Shown: one piece after another, positions 7,218 through 10,608 of the stretch | How the letters are laid out: every line of letters starts with the position of its first letter | How positions within the stretch are numbered: the stretch's first letter is position 1 | Assembly (NCBI GenBank): GCA_026392135.1 | Contig: JAPLCR010000406.1 | Location: 1 to 10,608, forward strand | Reading direction: 5' to 3' | From: Armatimonadota bacterium | GTDB taxonomy: Bacteria > Armatimonadota > Chthonomonadetes > Chthonomonadales > Chthonomonadaceae | DNA length: 10,608 bases | Notes under the pieces: model-generated | What the model was told of the DNA's origin: nothing | Seen by the model: the letters and a program-made list of their open reading frames with translations, nothing else | Databases searched by the model: none | Made by a program: the position numbers and the translations under genes

Positions 7218-8564
7218 TCACGCTTCGCGAAGTCGGCGAGAGAGAGTCCCGCTTCGCTTTCGGGGCGAAGTGCGAATCTCCTGCATCTGTTTGCTAATTT
7301 CGGTCAGACGGACGTTCGCTTTATCGCGTTGTTCCTTCTCTTCTGGGGAGATAAGCGCGATTTTGAGAGGTGTTTCACCAGCTCCTTTGGGGGTGAACTT
7401 TGGCAGAATATGCGTGCTAAAGAAGATACCCGCCAGCCCATAGTAGTCTTTTGTACTAAGGGGGTCGAATTTGTGGTCGTGGCAACGGGCGCAACCTAGC
7501 GTCAGACCCATAATTCCCCGCGAGATAACGTCTACTTGGTCGTCCACAATATCGGTCAGAATTTTCTCTTTGTCTGCGTCGCCGTTGCCCCAGTTTCCAA
7601 TCGCGAGGTAGCCCGTCGCAATCGTCCCCGATACATTCATAGCCCCAGAGGTTTTTGCGGGGCGAATGTCGCCCGCTATCTGATTGCTAACGAACTCTGT
7701 GTAGGGCATATCGTTTTGAACGGCTTGAACCACCCAGTCTCGATACCGCCACGCCTCTGAGATATCGCCCTCGCCGCCCAGCCCGCGTGCATCCATCGAG
7801 TCCGCATAGCGTACTACGTCTAGCCAGTGCCGCCCCCATCGCTCCCCATAGCGCGGGGAGGCGAGCAGGCGGTCAATCACCCTCTCGTAGGCGTTCGGCG
7901 ACTTATCGGCAAGAAACTCCTGAACCTCTTTAGGCGTAGGAGGCAGTCCGGTAAGGTCAAAACTGACGCGCCGTAGGAGAGCGGTCTTTGTTGCGGGAGG
8001 GGCGGGGCGTAGCCCTTTCGCCTCCAACTTCGCGAGAACAAAAGCGTCTATCGGACTCTTTACCCACTGTGGGATAGCGACTTTCGGCGAAACGGAACGC
8101 TGAACGGGGCGAAACGCCCAGAAGTTGCGCTTCTGCGCGAGGGTATCGGCAGGACTCGGCTGTTTTACATCGTCCCACACTGCACCCTGCGCTATCCACT
8201 GCGTGAATACGTTGATTTCGAGGGGGGAGAGTTTGCCGCTCGGAGGCATTTTGAGCCGCCCCTCTTGCTGTATCGCCTGAATGAGGAGGCTTTTTGAGGG
8301 GTCGTTTGGAACGATAACCGCGCCGCTCTTGCCGCCTTTCAGCATAGCCGCCCGGCTATCGAGGCGTAGCCCCGCCATCTGCTGAGTTTCGCCATGACAG
8401 GTAGTGCAACGGTCATAGAGGATGGGGCGTACCTTCTCCTCAAAAAAGCGTTGCGCCTCCTCATTTTTGGCGACGGGCGGGATGCTCCATGCGGTCAGGG
8501 CGGGTAACGCCCCAATGGTCAGCAGGGTGCAAAACACAACTCGTTTAAGCAAATCTCGTTCCAT
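7218..8564 (-). CDS. N-terminal part of a split exported cytochrome c-like/DUF1549 protein
   Basis: A 448-residue product with a signal peptide (hydrophobic core about residues 9-22, ALTA before the likely cleavage). A planctomycete-type cytochrome c domain follows, with haem-binding CTTCH (53-57) and a likely axial methionine in LKMPPSGK (M106). Next is DUF1549 (about 168-385), with WVKSPIDAFV, SFDLTGLPPT, ASPRYGERWGRHWLDVVRYADS and a second CxxCH (CARCH, 358-362) leading into HDHKFDPLSTKDYYGL. Both motifs suggest covalent haem attachment outside the cytoplasm. The last ~16 residues (from RKRSGT on) are frameshifted sequence unlike the family, so the real protein continues in the frame of 5351-7150. 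The ATG at 8564 has GAGG 9 nt upstream; a TTG at 8573 directly touching that RBS is not usable. Two palindromic repeats precede it. Confidence 0.85.
   Translation of the reverse strand: MERDLLKRVVFCTLLTIGALPALTAWSIPPVAKNEEAQRFFEEKVRPILYDRCTTCHGETQQMAGLRLDSRAAMLKGGKSGAVIVPNDPSKSLLIQAIQQEGRLKMPPSGKLSPLEINVFTQWIAQGAVWDDVKQPSPADTLAQKRNFWAFRPVQRSVSPKVAIPQWVKSPIDAFVLAKLEAKGLRPAPPATKTALLRRVSFDLTGLPPTPKEVQEFLADKSPNAYERVIDRLLASPRYGERWGRHWLDVVRYADSMDARGLGGEGDISEAWRYRDWVVQAVQNDMPYTEFVSNQIAGDIRPAKTSGAMNVSGTIATGYLAIGNWGNGDADKEKILTDIVDDQVDVISRGIMGLTLGCARCHDHKFDPLSTKDYYGLAGIFFSTHILPKFTPKGAGETPLKIALISPEEKEQRDKANVRLTEISKQMQEIRTSPRKRSGTLSRRLREA
7262..7265 (-). other. Frameshift site splitting one gene in two
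   Basis: On the minus strand the codons TCG CCC CGA AAG read through a run of four C (plus-strand GGGG). Deleting one C gives TCG CCC GAA AGC GAA GCG, joining the N-terminal frame to the frame open from 7266 to 5351. The total then becomes 3213 coding bases (1070 residues), the size expected for PSCyt1-DUF1549-DUF1553 proteins. The cause may be a base-calling error, a true inactivating insertion, or +1 recoding at CCC-C. Confidence 0.8.
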
Positions 8565-8620
8565 TGGTATCAACCTCTTTGGTCTAAATTTGTAAAAGCG
8601 GACTCTTGTAGCCTCGCCCC

Positions 8621-8794
8621 GCCTCTCCTTCGTAAGAGTTCAGGGCTCTGGGAAGCTTCACATAACCTCACCTAGCCTCTCCTTCACAAGGAGAGGAATC
8701 TTCCTGCCGCTAGTGCGATAACGGGACTAACCTACCGCCTTCATACCACCAGATTCCCTCTCCTTTGCGAAGGAGAGGGCTAGGGTGAGGTTAA
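8621..8794. repeat. REP/MITE-like palindromic repeats, two oppositely oriented copies plus a fragment
   Basis: Unit A (8663-8696) reads TAACCTCACCTAGCC, then a 9-bp stem CCTCTCCTT (8676-8684)/AAGGAGAGG (8688-8696) with a CAC loop. Unit B (8756-8794) is its inverted copy, with a 10-bp stem CCCTCTCCTT (8756-8765)/AAGGAGAGGG (8770-8779) and a GCTAGGGTGAGGTTA tail. A partial third copy, GCCTCTCCTTCGTAAGAG, lies at 8621-8638. Together A and B form a ~132-bp inverted element between two minus-strand genes. Unit B lies about 30 bp past the dioxygenase stop and may help end or stabilise its mRNA. Confidence 0.7.
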
Positions 8795-8809
8795 GTTCGG
8801 GGGTTAGGC

Positions 8810-9607
8810 TTAGAACTCTGGTAGCGGCGTGTAGCGGTTGAATCCGCCCGTTCTATCTTCGCCGCGTACAAGGTAGATACGATGTGTCCCCCCCTCCGGT
8901 GGAACATGACGCACCGTGGCGGGCATATAGCGCATGGTGTAGCCGCACCGCCTGTTTTCAGAGTGGTTCGGGTTTGAGCCGTGAATCGTCCAAGCGTCGT
9001 GGAAGTGACACTCGCCAATCGCAAGCTCCAGATTCACGGTCTTCTCTTCGTCTATAAACTGTTTAGGCAGTTGAGTTGGGAAAACGTTACGTGATTTATC
9101 TACAGGTTCGTAAATATCTATCGCGCTCTGCACGGAGGCGTGCGTTCCAGAGATAACGCGCATACAGCCGTTCTCTACGGTAGACTCGTCTACCGCAAGC
9201 CAGAGGGTTATCACGCTCATTGGCTGGAGGTGCTGATGCCAGTACGCGCCGTCGGTGTGCCAAGGGACGGCTTTGCCGTTGCCTTTGGGCTTCGCAATAA
9301 AGTGGCTCGACCAGAGCACGATGTCCTGCCCGATGAAGTCCTCAATAACATCCAGTACACGGCTGTCGGTGAGATAGCGAAAGAGCCAAGGGTCGTTAAA
9401 GTGGGGTACATCTAACTCTTCCGGGCGTTTGCCTTCCGGTAGCGCGGCTATCATCTCCTCTACGTGGTCGCGTAGCGCATTCATCTCGGACTGCGTGAAG
9501 ATGCGTCCGAATTTCAGGTAGCCCTGTTCTCGGTAGAAGGCGACCTGTTCCGCCGTAGCGTGATGCGTGGTTTCCGTATCTTTCCATGCCGTAGTAAACT
9601 TTCCCAA
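8810..9607 (-). CDS. Phytanoyl-CoA dioxygenase (PhyH) family protein
   Basis: An Fe(II)/2-oxoglutarate-dependent oxygenase of the PhyH family, whose members hydroxylate small organic substrates (phytanoyl-CoA, ectoine, secondary metabolites) in the cytoplasm. In the 265-residue form, the iron-binding HTD (H117, D119) sits in VPWHTDGAYWHQH and the distal histidine is H209 in HDAWTIHGS. The arginine that would hold 2-oxoglutarate is R219 or R220 in NHSENRRCGYTMRY. The start is inferred as TTG at 9607: AAGGAG (9615-9620) lies 7 nt upstream, and the family-like sequence (TAEQVAFYREQGYL) begins soon after. The frame is open further, to 9772, but that would overlap the divergent gene and adds residues unlike the family. 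The substrate cannot be deduced; no biosynthetic cluster is adjacent. A small inverted repeat lies in its leader. Confidence 0.85.
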   Translation of the reverse strand: MGKFTTAWKDTETTHHATAEQVAFYREQGYLKFGRIFTQSEMNALRDHVEEMIAALPEGKRPEELDVPHFNDPWLFRYLTDSRVLDVIEDFIGQDIVLWSSHFIAKPKGNGKAVPWHTDGAYWHQHLQPMSVITLWLAVDESTVENGCMRVISGTHASVQSAIDIYEPVDKSRNVFPTQLPKQFIDEEKTVNLELAIGECHFHDAWTIHGSNPNHSENRRCGYTMRYMPATVRHVPPEGGTHRIYLVRGEDRTGGFNRYTPLPEF

Positions 9608-9624
9608 ATGGTCTCTCCTTGCTA

Positions 9625-9642
9625 AGGGTAGGTTAATACCCT
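9625..9642. promoter_or_regulatory. Short inverted repeat in the leader of the dioxygenase gene
   Basis: AGGGTA (9625-9630) and TACCCT (9637-9642) are perfect complements around a 6-nt spacer, just upstream of the AAGGAG ribosome binding site of the minus-strand gene. It could be an operator half-site pair or an RNA hairpin next to the RBS. A 6-bp repeat may also be chance. Confidence 0.3.
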
Positions 9643-9670
9643 CAATTTCTCTAGGAAAATCGCTAATCCC

Positions 9671-9701
9671 TGCACAGTCTCGCCACTTTCGGGCGTATAA
9701 T
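9671..9701 (+). promoter_or_regulatory. Promoter of the VOC-family gene
   Basis: A perfect TATAAT at 9696-9701 lies 30 bp before the GTG start. The -35 is weak; the best match is TGCACA at 9671-9676 with a long 19-nt spacer. The start site would be near 9708, leaving a short leader that contains AAGGAG at 9719-9724. Confidence 0.5.
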
Positions 9702-9731
9702 CGTAGAGAGTAGAATAAAAGGAGAGATTTC

Positions 9732-10088
9732 GTGCAGATACAAGGCGTGATGGCGATGGTGCTAGTGGACAATATCGAAAGAGCACTGCGCTTCTACCGA
9801 GATGTTTTAGGGTTTACCGTCCGATTTGAGGAAGAGGATTGGGTTGTCTTCGAGGAGGGCGTGGGGCTAATGCTCTCGCCGGAGCCTATACCGGAGATTA
9901 ACCGCAATATCAACGCTGTTTCGCTTTCGCTGACGGTGGACGACGTAGAGGCGACCTTTAAGGAGCTGACAGCGCAAGGAGTCGGGTTTTTCGTGCCGCC
10001 GACTACCGACGGAAGCGCGACTTTTGCCTCGTTTCGCGATACCGAAAACAACCTCATTCAGCTGTTGCAGCTACCCACATCTTCGTAA
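9732..10088 (+). CDS. VOC-superfamily (glyoxalase/bleomycin-resistance fold) protein
   Basis: A 118-residue protein, the usual size for a single-module pair of beta-alpha-beta-beta-beta units. The first unit has VDNIERALRFYRDVLGF (about 13-29) and the second has LTVDDVEATFKEL. The end, RDTENNLIQLLQL, matches the usual D-P/T-x-G-N-x-x-E-L closing strand. Here the position that is glutamate in metal-dependent glyoxalases is glutamine, and the early metal-ligand position (VMAMVLV) is not histidine. That suggests a binding or resistance-type member, or one with a different metal site, rather than a true glyoxalase I. The GTG start at 9732 is chosen because AAGGAG (9719-9724) sits 7 nt upstream; internal ATGs lie at codons 7 and 9. 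It is divergent from the dioxygenase gene, so the two may share regulation, though no common pathway is evident. Confidence 0.85.
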   Translation: MQIQGVMAMVLVDNIERALRFYRDVLGFTVRFEEEDWVVFEEGVGLMLSPEPIPEINRNINAVSLSLTVDDVEATFKELTAQGVGFFVPPTTDGSATFASFRDTENNLIQLLQLPTSS

Positions 10089-10103
10089 CACTTGCGCCTG
10101 TCT

Positions 10104-10123
10104 GTCTTAAAAAGAGGTAAGAC
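10104..10123 (+). promoter_or_regulatory. Small hairpin after the VOC gene
   Basis: GTCTTA (10104-10109) pairs with TAAGAC (10118-10123), placing AAAAGAGG in the loop. No T run follows, so it is a poor terminator. It overlaps the GAGG that would serve a 29-codon ORF starting at ATG 10125 (stop 10212-10214). That ORF is not called as a gene because it is short, featureless and ends inside the next promoter's -10 box. Confidence 0.25.
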
Positions 10124-10185
10124 CATGAGCATCCTAAATATACAGAAGAGTAACAATAAAATCAGTGTACAGGACAAAAAAACGC

Positions 10186-10215
10186 TTGCAATTGGACAGA
10201 TTTATCGTTTATAAT
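10186..10215 (+). promoter_or_regulatory. Promoter of the hydrolase-like gene
   Basis: TTGCAA (10186-10191), an 18-nt spacer and a perfect TATAAT (10210-10215) predict transcription from about 10222, leaving a ~44-nt leader before the ATG at 10266. The local sequence is A/T-rich compared with the coding regions. Confidence 0.55.
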
Positions 10216-10265
10216 GAATAATCAATTTGGTAATTATACTGTTACTCCTGAGTGAGGTAAGAAAG

Positions 10266-10508
10266 ATGGCTGTTGTTTTTGTTCATGGTGTGAATGTACG
10301 TCGTAGTGCCGAGTACGACACTTCTGTCGCTACTAGAGACGAGATGATTCGTCAACACCTTCTCAAGCCTCTTCTTTTATTGTCACACGATATTATGAAC
10401 CCCTACTGGGGTGACTGCGGAGTGAGTTTCGCATGGAATCAAGATACGGTTCCGCAAGTTTCTGAAAAGGTAACTACTCACCCTATGAAAAGAGTAGGAT
10501 TCGGTTAG
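10266..10508 (+). CDS. Truncated alpha/beta-hydrolase-like protein
   Basis: The ATG at 10266 has GAGG 8 nt upstream, giving 80 residues. It opens MAVVFVHGVNVRR, a beta strand followed by the VHG oxyanion-loop motif of alpha/beta hydrolases, and continues with NPYWGDCGVSFAW. The catalytic Ser, acid and His of a full hydrolase (normally a few hundred residues) are absent, so this is only the N-terminal end. The last dozen residues (from VTTHPM on) look unrelated, and their start coincides with GTAACTACTCACCC at 10470, which resembles an IS66-type end. I infer that an insertion cut the gene after about 68 native codons. An earlier in-frame GTG-like start at 10227 lacks an RBS and lies almost on the promoter's start site. 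Confidence 0.6.
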   Translation: MAVVFVHGVNVRRSAEYDTSVATRDEMIRQHLLKPLLLLSHDIMNPYWGDCGVSFAWNQDTVPQVSEKVTTHPMKRVGFG

Positions 10509-10608
10509 AAAGTCTCCGAGAATAGAACTATGCTAACCCGTGAAGAGTTCCCATCTATCTATGAGCAAGGCTTCGAGGCTGTCTGGGCAGTTATCGAAGC
10601 CATGCAAA
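10470..10608 (+). mobile_element. Left end of a probable IS66-family insertion sequence (runs off the window)
   Basis: The proposed left tip starts GTAACTACTCACCC at 10470, in keeping with the GTAA-type ends of IS66 elements. It lies 60 bp upstream of a transposase-like ORF. The short distance leaves no room for tnpA and tnpB, pointing to the single-transposase (ISBst12-like) branch. The right end and the 8-bp target duplication are outside the window; the 8 bp before the tip are CTGAAAAG (10462-10469). Confidence 0.5.
10530..10608 (+). CDS. N-terminus of an IS66-family transposase (partial)
   Basis: The frame opens at ATG 10530 and is uninterrupted to the window edge (26 codons). The peptide contains FPSIYEQGFEAVWAVIEAM, resembling the Y-x-Q-G-x-E-A-V-hydrophobic stretch that begins IS66-type TnpC proteins. 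A D-D-E catalytic domain would follow outside the window. Only a weak GAGAA-type RBS precedes the ATG. The frame happens to be the same as the truncated hydrolase, separated by the TAG at 10506-10508. Confidence 0.55.
   Translation, partial: MLTREEFPSIYEQGFEAVWAVIEAMQ

Noticed and set aside
8565..8573. TTG start for the cytochrome/DUF1549 gene
   Set aside because: The GAGG sequence directly touches the TTG, leaving no spacing, whereas ATG 8564 is correctly spaced.
8621..8794. CRISPR-like repeats
   Set aside because: Only two to three imperfect copies in opposite orientation, with no regular spacers; a REP/MITE-type palindrome explains them.
9608..9772. 55-residue N-terminal extension of the dioxygenase
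   Set aside because: It would overlap the divergent VOC gene and its promoter, lacks an RBS and does not look like the PhyH family; TTG 9607 with AAGGAG is better.

Overview
The window looks like ordinary chromosome from a moderately GC-rich bacterium. The best taxonomic pointer is a large secreted protein combining a cytochrome c-like domain with DUF1549 and DUF1553. That architecture is abundant in Planctomycetota, Verrucomicrobiota, Armatimonadota and Acidobacteriota. Perfect TATAAT boxes and clear AGGAG-type ribosome binding sites argue against Bacteroidota. I lean towards Armatimonadota or Planctomycetota, as inference only.

Layout. Six loci lie on the minus strand and are read from right to left: a phytanoyl-CoA dioxygenase-like protein (9607-8810), the cytochrome/DUF1549/DUF1553 gene (8564-5351), a 56-residue membrane protein (5334-5164), a GT39/PMT-like membrane glycosyltransferase (5167-3374), a secreted or membrane-anchored unknown (3242-2160) and a CCA-adding-type tRNA nucleotidyltransferase (1743-325). 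Tight spacing, including an ATGA overlap, makes 8564-3374 a likely operon. The last two genes have their own leaders or promoters. At the right end two plus-strand genes follow: a VOC/glyoxalase-fold protein divergent from the dioxygenase, and the N-terminal part of an alpha/beta-hydrolase-like protein. The hydrolase appears to be cut by an IS66-like element whose transposase runs off the window.

Main surprises. (1) The DUF1549/DUF1553 gene is split by one extra base in a four-base homopolymer at 7262-7265; removing it gives one 1070-codon reading frame. (2) The 410-bp gap at 1750-2159 has a near-consensus plus-strand promoter with no credible ORF behind it, followed by a series of hairpins; it may encode an undescribed structured RNA. 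(3) The tRNA nucleotidyltransferase has a promoter whose predicted start site falls exactly on its ATG, suggesting a leaderless mRNA. (4) Intergenic gaps carry palindromic repeats: a REP/MITE-like pair at 8663-8794 and an inverted repeat at 3286-3367. No CRISPR array, rRNA or tRNA gene was seen.
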